DNA of 64,000 nt from an uncultured Acidimicrobiia bacterium (GCA_958295745.1 OY282370.1:2578548-2642547), one strand, 5' to 3'. Shown: positions 18,425-29,268, numbered from the stretch's first letter. Numbers and translations are program-made. The notes: a model not told the origin generated them from the letters alone.

Positions 18425-20905
18425 TCAGGCTCTGATCTTGGCGGTGTAGAAAGGTCTCAGTTGGGCCTGGGCGGGGATGGGTTCGCCGGCTACCTCTATG
18501 TCGTAGGTGCCTGAGTCGATCCATTCTTTGGTGACGCCCTCATCGTGGGTCAGGTAGCCCATGGCCAGGCAGGCGCCGAATGTATGGCCGTACATGCCGG
18601 AGGTGGTGCGGCCCACCATCGTGCCGTTGCGGCGGATCGGCTCGTCGTGGTATGTGATCCGGTCGGGGTCATCGAGCTTGAACTGGACGAGGCGTTTGGT
18701 CGGCACCCCCGCCTCCCGCTGCGCGAGGAGCGCCTCCCTTCCCAGGAACCCGCCCTCCTTGTCCCAGGCGATGGTGAAGCCCAGCCCCGCCTCGATCGGG
18801 GTGTCCTCGTCGGTGATGTCGTGCCCCCAGTGGCGGTAACCGGCTTCGAGCCGCAGGGTGTTCATGGCGTGGTAGCCGGCCGGGCGGACGCCGTATGCCT
18901 TACCTTCCTCCATCAATGCGTCGAACAGCTCCACCGTCCGGTCCCTCGCCGTGTACAGCTCCCAACCCAGCTCACCCACGTAGCTGACCCGCAGCGCCCG
19001 CACGGGGATGCCGGCCACCGTCATCTCCTTCGACCACCCGAACGGGAAGGAGTCGTTGTCGAGCGGGGTGTCGCAGACGGCGCCCAGCAGCTCCCGCGAC
19101 CGCGGCCCCATCACTCCGATGGCGGGCAGTTCCATCGTGATGTCGGTCAGCTCGGCGTCTCGGCCAAGCATCGCTTTCCGCAGGGTGTGGTAGTCCCGGT
19201 TGGCCACTGCAGCCCCGGTGACCACCAGGTACTCCATCTCCCCCGTGCGGGTGACGGTCAGGTCGGCCTCGATTCCTCCTCGGTCGTTGAGCCACTGCGT
19301 ATAGGACACCTTGCCCACCGGTGTGTCCACGTCGGCGCTTCCGATACGGTTCAGGACCGCCATGGAGTCCGGCCCTTTCACCATGAACTTGGCGAACGAG
19401 GAGTGGTCGTACAGCGCCACCCGACGGCGGGTGGCCGCGCATTCCTCGGCCGAGGCCGGGTACCAGTTCTGCTTGCCGTAGGAGTAGCGGTATTCCCGCT
19501 CCATGCCGTCGAGGGCGAACCAGTTGGGCCGTTCCCATCCGGCCACCTCCCCGTACACCGCCCCCATATCGGCCAGCCGGTCGTGGAGGACCGAGCGGTA
19601 GACGTCCCGGGCCGATTCGAACTGGCGGAAGGGCCAGTGCATGGCGTAGAGCAGGCCCAGGCTCTCGGATATGCGTTCCTCCAGGTAGGACTTCTCACCC
19701 TGGAAGGGGAAGACCCGCCGGAGATCCACCGCCGACAGGTCCATCGGGGGGCGCCGCTCGGCGATCCAGTCGGCCAGCACCCAGCCCGCCCCTCCGGCCG
19801 ATTGGATGCCCACCGAGTTGAAGCCGGCGGCCACGAACAGGTCCTCCACCTCGGGGGATTCGCCCAGGTAGTAGACCCCGTCGGGGGTGAAGGCCTCCGG
19901 CCCGTTGAGGAAGAGCTGGATCCCGCACTCCGCCAAGGTGGGTATCCGGTGGATGGACCTCTCGAAGATCGGTCCGATATGATCCCAGTCTTCCTCCAGG
20001 GTGCCGAAGGTGAAGTCGCGGGGCACTTCGTAGCGCCAGATCTTGGCCTGCGGCTCGAAGAAACCGGCCATCAGCTTGCCGGTCTCCTCCTTGAAGTAGG
20101 TGTAGTTGGTGGGGTCCCGCAGGGTGGGCATTCCGGGGGTCATCCCCTCGAGGGGTTCCGTTACCACGTAGAAATGCTCGCAGGGATGGAGGGGCGCGTT
20201 GACCCCGGCGGCGGCGGCCAGCTGCCGGGTCCATATCCCGCAGGCCAGCACCACCGTCTCCGCCTCCACATAGCCCTTTTCGGTCTCGACCCCGACCGCC
20301 GCGCCGTTCTCGACCCGCACCCGATCCACGGCGACCTTCTCCCTGATTACCACACCCCGGTCCCGGGCGCCTTTGGCCAGCGCCATGGTGGTGTCCACCG
20401 GGCTGGTCTGGCCGTCCTGGGGTATGAACACCGCCCCCACCAGGTCGTCGGTGCGAAGCAGCGGCCACATCTCCTTGGCTCGGTCGAGTCCTATGACCTC
20501 CATCTCGACCCCGGCGGTCCGGGCCATCGACATACCTCGCAGGATCTCCTCCCAGCGTTCCTCATCGGATGCCACGGAGATCGAACCGGTGGTGCGGTAG
20601 CCGGTGGCCTGGCCGGTCTCGTCCTCCAGTTCCTCGAAAAGGCGGGTGGTGTAGGTGGCGAGCCGGGTGAGGCTGTAGGTGGACTTGAGCTGGCTCACCA
20701 GCCCGGCCGCATGCCATGTGGTGCCGCCCGTGAGGGTGTTCTGCTCGAGCAGCAGGACGTCGGTGATGCCCCGCCGCGCCAAGTGGTAGGCGATCGAGCA
20801 CCCGACGATGCCGCCTCCCACGACCACCGCCTGCACCCGGTCCGGGAGCCCCCCCGAGGTGTAGTGCGCCTCGGGTATCTCGACGGCGGGGGAGAGGGTG
20901 GTCAT
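18425..20905 (-). CDS. FAD-dependent oxidoreductase/aminomethyltransferase fusion (dimethylglycine/sarcosine dehydrogenase family)
   Basis: N-terminal VVVGGGIVGCSIAYHLARRGITDVLLLEQ DAO domain and C-terminal GcvT-like domain (VSYVGELGWELYTA). Confidence 0.9.
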   Translation of the reverse strand: MTTLSPAVEIPEAHYTSGGLPDRVQAVVVGGGIVGCSIAYHLARRGITDVLLLEQNTLTGGTTWHAAGLVSQLKSTYSLTRLATYTTRLFEELEDETGQATGYRTTGSISVASDEERWEEILRGMSMARTAGVEMEVIGLDRAKEMWPLLRTDDLVGAVFIPQDGQTSPVDTTMALAKGARDRGVVIREKVAVDRVRVENGAAVGVETEKGYVEAETVVLACGIWTRQLAAAAGVNAPLHPCEHFYVVTEPLEGMTPGMPTLRDPTNYTYFKEETGKLMAGFFEPQAKIWRYEVPRDFTFGTLEEDWDHIGPIFERSIHRIPTLAECGIQLFLNGPEAFTPDGVYYLGESPEVEDLFVAAGFNSVGIQSAGGAGWVLADWIAERRPPMDLSAVDLRRVFPFQGEKSYLEERISESLGLLYAMHWPFRQFESARDVYRSVLHDRLADMGAVYGEVAGWERPNWFALDGMEREYRYSYGKQNWYPASAEECAATRRRVALYDHSSFAKFMVKGPDSMAVLNRIGSADVDTPVGKVSYTQWLNDRGGIEADLTVTRTGEMEYLVVTGAAVANRDYHTLRKAMLGRDAELTDITMELPAIGVMGPRSRELLGAVCDTPLDNDSFPFGWSKEMTVAGIPVRALRVSYVGELGWELYTARDRTVELFDALMEEGKAYGVRPAGYHAMNTLRLEAGYRHWGHDITDEDTPIEAGLGFTIAWDKEGGFLGREALLAQREAGVPTKRLVQFKLDDPDRITYHDEPIRRNGTMVGRTTSGMYGHTFGACLAMGYLTHDEGVTKEWIDSGTYDIEVAGEPIPAQAQLRPFYTAKIRA

Positions 20906-20923
20906 GGCTGCCCGCGCGGGATC

Positions 20924-22009
20924 TCACCCCTCCAAGGCGGCCCGGACGGTTTCGTTGACGATCCGCCCGTTCCGGGTGTTCACGCCCTGCGCCAGTTCCG
21001 GGCTGCGTTCGACGGCGCGGTCGATGCCTAGGTCGGCGACGAGCCTCAGGTAGGGAAGGGTGGCGTTGGCCAAGGCGTAGGTAGAGGTGCGGGGCACCGC
21101 AGCCGGTATGTTGCCGACCGCATAATGCACCACTCCGTCCAGCACGTAGGTGGGGTCCGAATGGCGGGTCTCGCGGGAGGTTTCGAAGCATCCCCCCTGG
21201 TCGATTGCTATGTCCACCACCACCGAGCCGGGTTTCATGCCCTCTATGTCCTCGGCGGTGAGGACGCGCGGCGCTTTGGCGCCGGGCAGCAGCACCGCCC
21301 CGATCACCAGGTCGGCTTCCATCGCCGCCCTCCGAACGTCGGCCCGGTGCGCCGCCAAGGTGGTGACCGCCCCCCGGTAGATACGGTCCAGGCGGCGGAG
21401 CGGGGCCGGGTTCAGGTCGAACACCGTTACGTCGGCGCCGAGGCCCGCCGTCATCTGGACGGCGTTTGCGCCGGCGGTTCCTCCGCCTATGACCACCACC
21501 TTGGCCGGCGCCACCCCCGGGACCCCGCCGAGCAGCACCCCCCTCCCGCCGCCGGATCTCTCCAGGAATCGGGCGCCTACCTGGGCCGACATGCGACCCG
21601 CCACCTCCGACATAGGGGCGAGTAGGGGCAGGGTTCTGTCGGGGCGCTGCACCGTCTCGAATGCCACCGAGGTGGTGCCGGCCCGGCAGAGGGATTCGGC
21701 GACGGCCGGGTAGGCGGCCAGGTGCAGGAATGTCATCAGTATCTGGCCGTCGGACAGGTAGGCCAGCTCGCTGCTCTGCGGTTCCTTGACCTTGATCATC
21801 AGGTCCGCCTCCGCCCAGACGCGGCGGGCCTCATCGACGATGGAGGCGCCGGACGCGGCGTATTCGTCGTCGATGATGAACGAGCCCCGGCCTGCTCCGG
21901 TTTCGATGAGCATCGTGTGGCCGCCTTCGGTCAGGGCCTGGACGCCGGCCGGGGTGACGGCCACCCTGCCCTCGTCCGCCTTGGTTTCCGTAACGACCCC
22001 GATCTTCAT
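20924..22009 (-). CDS. ald: Alanine dehydrogenase
   Basis: MKIGVVTETKADEGRVAVTPAGVQALTEGGHTMLIETGAG; VVVIGGGTAGANAVQMTAGLGADVTVFDLN. Confidence 0.92.
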   Translation of the reverse strand: MKIGVVTETKADEGRVAVTPAGVQALTEGGHTMLIETGAGRGSFIIDDEYAASGASIVDEARRVWAEADLMIKVKEPQSSELAYLSDGQILMTFLHLAAYPAVAESLCRAGTTSVAFETVQRPDRTLPLLAPMSEVAGRMSAQVGARFLERSGGGRGVLLGGVPGVAPAKVVVIGGGTAGANAVQMTAGLGADVTVFDLNPAPLRRLDRIYRGAVTTLAAHRADVRRAAMEADLVIGAVLLPGAKAPRVLTAEDIEGMKPGSVVVDIAIDQGGCFETSRETRHSDPTYVLDGVVHYAVGNIPAAVPRTSTYALANATLPYLRLVADLGIDRAVERSPELAQGVNTRNGRIVNETVRAALEG

Positions 22010-22022
22010 ACGTACGTCCTCA

Positions 22023-23369
22023 TCACCGGGCTTCCTCCATCTTGCCGGCGGCGGCTACCTTGTCCAGGACTCGGGATATCCGTTCGACCATGTCGTCCAG
22101 CTCTTCGGGGCCGGCTATCAGCGGAGGCGAGATCATGATCTTCGCTCCACCCCGGTCGTCCACGCGCAGGTGCAGTCTTGCTTCGAGGGCCAGCCGCGGG
22201 AGTATCTCCTTGACCATGCGGGTCGATTCCTCGTCGGTGTAGTTCCGCCCGGCCCGGCGGCTGTGTCCGAGCGCCAAGGCGTAGAAGTAACCGGTTCCCC
22301 GCATATCCATGACCACATCGTGGGCTTCCCTGAGGTCGTGGAGACTCGCCCGCAGCGTATCCCCGTACCGGGCTACGTTCTCGACCACTTTCTCGTCCTG
22401 CATGGCGGTGAGGTTGGCGACGGAGGCCGCCATGACCACCGGATGCCCGCCCCAGGTGGCCCCGTGGATGAAACCGGCGGCCGGGGAGTCGAGCACCCGG
22501 TCGACCAGTGGACGGCGGACGAGCATCCCCCCGATAGGTGCGTAACCGGAGGTGGCGCCCTTGGCGAAGGTGATCAGGTCCGGCTCGGCGCCTACGAGCT
22601 CCGATCCGAACCACGTACCGAGCCGGCCGAAGGCGTTGATCACCTCGTCGGCCGCCAGGAGCACCCCGTACCTGTCGCAGATGCGGCGCAGCTCCGGCCA
22701 ATAACCATCGGGAGGGACGATGGCGCCGCCCCCGTTCTGGACAGGCTCTGCGATCACCATCCCCACCTGGTCGGGTCCTTGGCGCAGGATTTCCTCCTCC
22801 ACGAGCCGGGCGCAGGCCGCTCCATCGGTATATCCGAGGGTGTTGGGCACCTTGCTGAAGCCCGGCAGCAAAGGGAGGAAGGGCGCCCGTATATCTTCGA
22901 GGCCGGTCGCCGACAGGGCGCCCATGGTGGTCCCGTGGTAGGAGTTGATCCTGGAGATGACCTTGGTGCGGCCCGGATTGCCCCGGGCGGTGTGGTACTG
23001 GCGGGCGAACTTGATGGCCGACTCGACGGCTTCGGAACCGGAACTCACGAAGAAAACCGCGTCGAGGTCGGCGGGCGCCAGATCGGAGATCAACCTGGCC
23101 GCTTCGACGGCCACCGGGTTGGTGGCCGACCATGACGGAATGTACGCCAGCTGTTCGGCCTGGCGGCCCATCTCTTTGGCGATGTCCGCCCGGCCATGAC
23201 CGATCTGAACCACGAACAGCCCGGCCAAGGCGTCTAGATACCGCTTCCCGGAATCATCCCAGAGATAGCAGCCTTCGCCCTTGGTGAACAAGGTGATCGG
23301 CCCTTCGCGCCAGGATCGGGCCCCGGTGAAATGCAGCAGCAGATGTTTGAGGTCGGATGGAGGCTTCAT
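22023..23369 (-). CDS. Class III (omega-amino acid:pyruvate type) aminotransferase
   Basis: YLWDDSGKRYLDALAGLFVVQIGHG, YHGTTMGALSATG, ITFAKGATSGYAPIGGMLV (PLP Lys motif). Confidence 0.9.
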   Translation of the reverse strand: MKPPSDLKHLLLHFTGARSWREGPITLFTKGEGCYLWDDSGKRYLDALAGLFVVQIGHGRADIAKEMGRQAEQLAYIPSWSATNPVAVEAARLISDLAPADLDAVFFVSSGSEAVESAIKFARQYHTARGNPGRTKVISRINSYHGTTMGALSATGLEDIRAPFLPLLPGFSKVPNTLGYTDGAACARLVEEEILRQGPDQVGMVIAEPVQNGGGAIVPPDGYWPELRRICDRYGVLLAADEVINAFGRLGTWFGSELVGAEPDLITFAKGATSGYAPIGGMLVRRPLVDRVLDSPAAGFIHGATWGGHPVVMAASVANLTAMQDEKVVENVARYGDTLRASLHDLREAHDVVMDMRGTGYFYALALGHSRRAGRNYTDEESTRMVKEILPRLALEARLHLRVDDRGGAKIMISPPLIAGPEELDDMVERISRVLDKVAAAGKMEEAR

Positions 23370-24214
23370 GCAGGTGTCAATCTAACACCACTGCGCCCCG
23401 ATATGAGGGAGTCCGGCATGAGGAAGCACCGACTCCGGGGCCGAAGACGGCCGGTACGGCAACATGGCCGACGTCTGGCGGGGGCCGGGTCGCGGTGTGC
23501 GGTTATGGGGCGGCTGCGGCAGGCGCTGATCCGGCGGTAAAACGTCTGTTCTGAGACCTGCTTCGCACCGAAGATACCGAAGATACTTCTCTACGAAACC
23601 CGTGAAATGCCGCTCTTGGTCGAGGAAACGGTGGATGACGCGCCCCCGGCAGAGGGCAGGTTCGCCGCGACCGTTCAGGTATTTGGGTTGGAACTTCTCC
23701 AAGAAACTTACGGAAGGACAAGTGAACTCTCGGCCGGATTCTCGATGGATACCGAGACGGACCCGCGTTTTTCGCGTTCTCCGCCCGAAACCGCCGGCTT
23801 CGCCGGGCCCTGCCCCCGCCGCCACCATCCACCCTCTTCGGGCCGCCGCGGGCGCGTTCACCCGGGCCGGACCCGTATGTCTCAGCACAGCTAGGTTGCC
23901 CGCCTTCATGGATTACCCGCTGCGGAAAGTCTCCGGCAGGCTCCGCAAGGCAAGCGGATGGATCACCGCAGTCCGGAACGACGGTTACCTTTTGTGTTGT
24001 TCTACAACCTATACAGTATATCGTAGATGTGACAGAAGGTCAATACCTTCGTTTCCTAGCCTGCCTGCCCCGCCGGAGGCGCCTACTATCTAGAGGGGCA
24101 GTTCCTAGGCAGGTAACCCTTGATGTCCACATCAAACACCCCTTCACCACCCCAGAACACGCCGACCGCGAGAGACGGCATCCCGCCCGCCCGGCGGCGG
24201 AGCTGACGATTTCG

Positions 24215-24880
24215 ATGCCCGACGTCGATCCTTCCGTCCGCCGGCGGTTCCCGTCGGCTGCCGCCCCCTCACCCGAAGGGGTGGTGGCGGTGGGCGGCGA
24301 CCTCCATCCGGACACGCTCCTGGCCGCCTACCGGGCCGGGGCCTTCCCGATGCCGGTGGACGAGCGGTCTCCGATGGTCTGGTGGTCGCCCGACCCGCGG
24401 GCCGTCATCCCGCCCCGTCGGTTCACGCCGTCCCGGTCTCTCCGCCGCTCTATCCGCCGCTACCGGACGACCACGAACCGGTCGTTCCGGGAAGTGGTGG
24501 AGGGCTGCGCCGACCCGGCCCGCCCCCACGGCTGGATCAACCCGGAGATAGCCGACGCCTATGTCCGCCTCCATGAGATGGGATCGGCCCACTCGGTGGA
24601 GGTCTGGGACGAAGAGGGTCGGCTGGCGGGCGGTCTGTACGGCGTGTCCATCGGTGCGTTCTTCGCCGGTGAGTCGATGTTCCACCGCGCCCGTGATGCT
24701 TCCAAGGTGGCGGTGGCGCGAATCGTGGAGCTGCTCGAACCCTGCGAGAAAGCGGTCTTCGACGTGCAATGGGCCACCCCTCATCTGGTGTCGCTCGGGG
24801 CGGTGGAGATCGAGCGGAGCGAATATCTGCGCCTGGTAGAGGCCGCGGTGGAGTCGCCGGGCCCTTTCGGGGAAGGGTGA
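24215..24880 (+). CDS. aat: Leucyl/phenylalanyl-tRNA-protein transferase
   Basis: GVVAVGGDLHPDTLLAAYRAGAFPMP, MVWWSPDPRAVI, GWINPEIADAYVRLHEMGSAHSVEVWD. Confidence 0.93.
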   Translation: MPDVDPSVRRRFPSAAAPSPEGVVAVGGDLHPDTLLAAYRAGAFPMPVDERSPMVWWSPDPRAVIPPRRFTPSRSLRRSIRRYRTTTNRSFREVVEGCADPARPHGWINPEIADAYVRLHEMGSAHSVEVWDEEGRLAGGLYGVSIGAFFAGESMFHRARDASKVAVARIVELLEPCEKAVFDVQWATPHLVSLGAVEIERSEYLRLVEAAVESPGPFGEG

Positions 24881-24943
24881 TAAGATTACTTGACAGGGAG
24901 ACCGGCCGGGGGACGGGGATCGCAGGTTTAGGGAAAGGCTCTG

Positions 24944-25222
24944 ATGTCCGAACAAGCCCATCCAACGGGGCATGCGGGACAAGGCGGAACCGCCGGACTC
25001 GGCGACGGCGAAGAGAACACGGACCTCGCCGTCGGCATGGCGGTGGCGAAGGGCGCCTTGGCCGGAATACCGATCATGTTGGTGTTCATCAGCGCCGCCG
25101 TATGGCTGATCACCGACCAGAGTGCGGCGGTTTCGATCGTCACCGCCATGCTCCCGGGGGTGCTGTTCGGGGCCTTCGGGGGCGGTTTCCTGGGGATCCT
25201 GAGAGCCATGGGGCACCACTGA
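24944..25222 (+). CDS. Small membrane protein
   Basis: 92 aa with two predicted TM helices. Confidence 0.55.
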   Translation: MSEQAHPTGHAGQGGTAGLGDGEENTDLAVGMAVAKGALAGIPIMLVFISAAVWLITDQSAAVSIVTAMLPGVLFGAFGGGFLGILRAMGHH

Positions 25223-25310
25223 AAACCACCGAAGTCACCGCGGGGCGCCCTGCGTCCGATCCGGCGGGATCAGGGGCCGGTTTGCCCCCGGTCGACCGGC
25301 CGGCATCCCT

Positions 25311-25646
25311 TTAAGCGAAGCTCGCTATGGCCGCCTCTCGAGAGTCGTGTATATCCATGATCTGGCCGAACCCGCTGAGCTGAAAGACCTGCTCCACTGT
25401 TTCTGACATCGAACAGAGCGCGAAGTTAGATTCCGCGCGGCGGATTTCTTTGGCTACCAGCAGGACGATTCTGAGGCCGGCGCTGCTGATGTATTCGAGT
25501 CCTTCCAGGTCCAGGACGATGTTTTTGTCCTCGGATGTGATCGCCTTGTTTATCTGGTCGTGAAACCGGTGGGCGTTGGAGCCGTCAATCCGGCCCTCGG
25601 TGCTGAGAACCAGTATGCCGTCGCTCCGCTCGGGTGTTACTTGCAC
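25311..25646 (-). CDS. STAS-domain anti-sigma factor antagonist
   Basis: LSTEGRIDGSNAHRFHDQINKAI...VLDLEGLEYISSAGLRIVLLVAKEI. Confidence 0.88.
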   Translation of the reverse strand: MQVTPERSDGILVLSTEGRIDGSNAHRFHDQINKAITSEDKNIVLDLEGLEYISSAGLRIVLLVAKEIRRAESNFALCSMSETVEQVFQLSGFGQIMDIHDSREAAIASFA

Positions 25647-25680
25647 TGTGAACCTCCTATGGTCTGGGAGCAGCTTGGGT

Positions 25681-26889
25681 CTACATGTAGTCGTAGGCGC
25701 GTTCTCCGTGTGTGGCCAGATCGAGGCCCACCATCTCGTCTTCTTCGTCGACCCGCATACCCCGTGTGAACCGGTTGGCGGCCTTGACGATGAGGTAGGT
25801 GAAGCCGACCGACCAGGCTACGGTCACCAGGATACCGAGCTGCTGCAAGCCGAATTGGAGGCCGTTGTGGGCGGCCACTATGCCCTCTCCGCCTCCTCCG
25901 CTGACGGCCATGAATGGAAGCAGCACCATTCCAAGAGCAGCCCCCATGGCGTGGACCGCGAAGACTCCCATCGAGTCGTCGATCTTCCATTTGTGCTTGA
26001 CCACACCGATCATGTAGAAACACAGCATCGCCCCGAACACACCCGTCGCCAGACCGCTGACCGGGCCGATGAACCCGGCGGCCGGGGTCACCGCGGTCAG
26101 ACCAACGATCGCGCCGGTGACGGTGCCTGCCAGCGAAAACTTGCGGGTCTTGCGCCATTCGAGGAAAGACCACATCACTGCGCCGGCCGAGGCGGCTATA
26201 TGCGTCACCAGGAGGGTCATAGCCGTCCTGCTGTCGGTCGTCAGATGCATAGCGCTGGTGTAGGCGAGCCAACCAATCCACATGATCCCGGCGCCGGCCG
26301 CAGACAGGCCGGGGTTGTGAGGAGGCAGGATTTCCTTGCGCGGTCCGATCATGGAGGCGATGACCAGCGCCGACACCCCGGCGCTCACATGAACGGTCAG
26401 CCCGCCTGCGTGGTCCATGACACCGAGGGAGTTCAGCCATCCCTCGTCATCCATGATCCAGTGGGTGAGGGGAACGTAGACCAAGATCAGCCAGGCGCCG
26501 CTGAAGATGAGCATGGCCGAGAACTTGATCCGTTCCGCGTAAGCGCCGACGATGAGGGCGGTGGCGAACACCGCCGCCGCCATATGGAATACGGCGAAGA
26601 GCGACTCGGGGATGGTCATGTGGATCGGTTCCCGGTGCAAACCCTCGAATATGACTGATCCCAAGCCGCCGATGAGCCCGGCTTGGCTGTCGCCGAAGGC
26701 CAAGGTGTAGCCGATGATCATCCACAGCATGCTGACCAGTGCGGCCACGGACACACACTGCATCACCACCGAGAGCGCCGATTTGGCCCGCACCTGACCG
26801 GAGTAGAACATAGCCAGGCCCGGCACGGTCATGAACAGGACCAGGGCCGTCGCGGCCATCAACCAAGCGGTGGCGCCGGTGTCCAACAT
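25681..26889 (-). CDS. amt: Ammonium transporter
   Basis: LVLFMTVPGLAMFYSGQVRAKSALSVVMQC; DDSMGVFAVHAMGAALGM: Amt/MEP/Rh family. Confidence 0.93.
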   Translation of the reverse strand: MLDTGATAWLMAATALVLFMTVPGLAMFYSGQVRAKSALSVVMQCVSVAALVSMLWMIIGYTLAFGDSQAGLIGGLGSVIFEGLHREPIHMTIPESLFAVFHMAAAVFATALIVGAYAERIKFSAMLIFSGAWLILVYVPLTHWIMDDEGWLNSLGVMDHAGGLTVHVSAGVSALVIASMIGPRKEILPPHNPGLSAAGAGIMWIGWLAYTSAMHLTTDSRTAMTLLVTHIAASAGAVMWSFLEWRKTRKFSLAGTVTGAIVGLTAVTPAAGFIGPVSGLATGVFGAMLCFYMIGVVKHKWKIDDSMGVFAVHAMGAALGMVLLPFMAVSGGGGEGIVAAHNGLQFGLQQLGILVTVAWSVGFTYLIVKAANRFTRGMRVDEEDEMVGLDLATHGERAYDYM

Positions 26890-27070
26890 CTTCCCTCCTT
26901 ACGTTATACGACTTGAATCATAGGTGAACTCAGGTACAGCGCCCCGGATTTACGGTGCCCCGAAGGAACCGGGTCGAAGAACCGAGGCCGCCTCCGCCGG
27001 AAGGAACATCCCCGGCCCTTCGGCGCCCGCGCGCTCACCTGCTCTGTAACCGGTAACCGGTCTTTCCCTC

Positions 27071-29266
27071 TCATGCAGATGCTGCTTCGACGGAGGTCGA
27101 CCTGGTCAGTGGGAGCTCGATGGCCATCTCGGTGAACTCTCCTTCGACGGATTCGACTTCGATGTTGCCGCCGTGCTGACGGATGATATCACTGGAGAGG
27201 GCGAGGCCGAGGCCCGTGCCCTGGTCGGTGGGTTTGGTGGTGAAGAACGGGTTGAATATCTTGTCGATCACCTCGGGCGGTATGCCGGTTCCGTTGTCCC
27301 GTATGACCACCAGCGCCTTGTCGCCCTCCCGGCGGGTCTTGAGCAGGACCTTGGGCATGTACGGCCCGCCTTCCTGCGGGGTTTCCTGGAGCTCACGCCG
27401 TCTCTTGTCGGTGGCGAAGCAGGCGTTGCCGACCATGTTGAGGAAAGTCCTGCCCAGGTCTTGGGGGATGGCATCGATCTCGCCCATGTCCGGGTCCAAG
27501 TCCCGTTCTATGTTGAGGTTGAAATTCGGGTCGGTGGCCCGGGCGCTGTGGTAGGCGAGCATGGCATGCTCGTTGAGCAGGGTGTTCAGCTCGACGGACC
27601 GCCACTCGCCCCCGCCCCGGCCCATCATGAGCATATCGTGGACGATGCGGTTGGCCCGTTCGCTGTGGTTGCGGATCCGTTCCAGGTTGTCGGTCAGGTC
27701 CTGGGTGATCTCGATTATCAGCTCCTTCTGTTCCTCGTCGGGTTCACCGTTTTCCTCCAGGACCTCCTTCAGTTCTTCGATCAGCTCCTCGGAGACTTCG
27801 GAGAAGTTCTTGACGAAGTTGAGCGGGTTGCGTATCTCGTGCGCCACACCCGCGGTTACCTGGCCCAGCGCGGCCAGTTTCTCACGCATGACTATCTGAT
27901 CCTGGGCGCGCTGCAGCTCCTCTAGGACGTCTTCCAGCTGGTTGTTCTTATCGCCCAGCTCCTCGGCCAGCTTCTCGACCAGGTTCAGCCGCTGAACCTC
28001 CAGGGCGTGGCGTCGGAACACCTCCAGGGCGTGGGCCATCTCGGCCACCTCGTCTCGCCCCTTCACCTCCACCTCTTCTTCCAGATCGCCGTCGGCCATG
28101 CGGCGCATCTGGTCCGACAACCGGCCGATCCGGCGCAGCAGGATGCGGCCTACGAACCCCCAGCTGATGATCAGCGCTCCGCAGATGCCGACGGCGCTGA
28201 TCACCAGCAGCAGGGTGCGGCCTGTACCGATGGCCTGGGTGGATGCCATATTGGCCGTGTTGGCGTCGGCTTCGGCGGCGGTCACCAGCCGGTCGACCTG
28301 ACCGATCAGATTCAGCGCCAGATCCTGATTCTGCCTCAGCAGGCTCTGCTGCTGGTTGTCCAGAAGCAGCTTCTGTGTCAGAAGATCGAAGCCGTCCCCC
28401 TCCCGCGAGCCCATCTCGAACAGCCGGGCGAAGATGGGGTCGATATCCATGGTGAGCTCCGATTCACCCAGGGCCGACATGCTGAGGACGAGGTGGCCTG
28501 CGGCCGATTCGAAGCTCTCCCGCAGAGGCTCGATGAAGGCCACATCCGATACGTTGAAAGCGCTGGACATGAGCTGGGTCGCCAGGGTCGCTTCGGCCAG
28601 CAGCGCCGCCAGATGGCGGTAGCGGTAGAATTCGTCCTCGGACAGGTGGACCTCGCGGCGCGCCGGCGGCTCCTCCAGCTCGCGGTAACCGGTCAGCTGG
28701 TAGAAGAGCTGGTCGTCGATGGCCGGGACCACTATGTCGTCCAAGCGGTCGCGCAGGTCGATCAGCTCCAACCGCAAGGCTTCGCTCCTGTCGTTCAGAT
28801 CGAATATCTGGGGCATCGTGTTCTCGATCGTGTCCAGGTTCGAGAACAGCGTCTGGGAGTTGTCGCGGATGCTTTCGAAGCGCTCCCTGAGCAGCCAATC
28901 CCCGAAGCCGCCTTCGTCCTCCTCCTCCATATCCCCCCGCAATATGACGATCTGCTCCTCGAATCCGCTCTGCGCCCTGGCGATCTCGAGCGAGACGCGG
29001 GTCAGGTCATCGGACGTATCGGCGGCCGCCAGGCGCGGAGCGGCGGCGGCCAGCGTGCTGGTGAACTCGGCGATCCTCAGGGCGGCGGTCATTTCGGGCA
29101 GGCTTTCTTCCGCCACCTGGTTCTGTGCGGCGCCCACCCGGTTGAAGGAAATCCAGCCCACGAAGCTGGCGGCGATGGTCAAGACGAGAGCGCCGCCGAT
29201 GGCGGTGTACATCTGGGTCGAGATGCGGTAACGGAGGGCCAACAGGCGTTTCAACCGGTCGAGCAC
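27071..29266 (-). CDS. TorS-like sensor histidine kinase (periplasmic helical sensor, HAMP, HisKA/HATPase)
   Basis: Sensor VAEESLPEMTAALRIAEFTSTLAAAAPRLAAADT, HAMP, GVAHEIRNPLNFVKNF H-box, DNGTGIPPEVIDKIFNPFFTTKPTDQGTGLGLAL. Confidence 0.9.
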   Translation of the reverse strand: MLDRLKRLLALRYRISTQMYTAIGGALVLTIAASFVGWISFNRVGAAQNQVAEESLPEMTAALRIAEFTSTLAAAAPRLAAADTSDDLTRVSLEIARAQSGFEEQIVILRGDMEEEDEGGFGDWLLRERFESIRDNSQTLFSNLDTIENTMPQIFDLNDRSEALRLELIDLRDRLDDIVVPAIDDQLFYQLTGYRELEEPPARREVHLSEDEFYRYRHLAALLAEATLATQLMSSAFNVSDVAFIEPLRESFESAAGHLVLSMSALGESELTMDIDPIFARLFEMGSREGDGFDLLTQKLLLDNQQQSLLRQNQDLALNLIGQVDRLVTAAEADANTANMASTQAIGTGRTLLLVISAVGICGALIISWGFVGRILLRRIGRLSDQMRRMADGDLEEEVEVKGRDEVAEMAHALEVFRRHALEVQRLNLVEKLAEELGDKNNQLEDVLEELQRAQDQIVMREKLAALGQVTAGVAHEIRNPLNFVKNFSEVSEELIEELKEVLEENGEPDEEQKELIIEITQDLTDNLERIRNHSERANRIVHDMLMMGRGGGEWRSVELNTLLNEHAMLAYHSARATDPNFNLNIERDLDPDMGEIDAIPQDLGRTFLNMVGNACFATDKRRRELQETPQEGGPYMPKVLLKTRREGDKALVVIRDNGTGIPPEVIDKIFNPFFTTKPTDQGTGLGLALSSDIIRQHGGNIEVESVEGEFTEMAIELPLTRSTSVEAASA

Positions 29267-29268
29267 GG

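Noticed and set aside
18545-21031. 828-aa plus-strand ORF
   Set aside because: Shadow of the DMGDH-like gene; no domain-like sequence.
23382-24010. ~0.6-kb gap with a 16-nt match to repeat B (gtttttcgcgttctc)
   Set aside because: Match too short and flanks do not align; not called as a third repeat copy.
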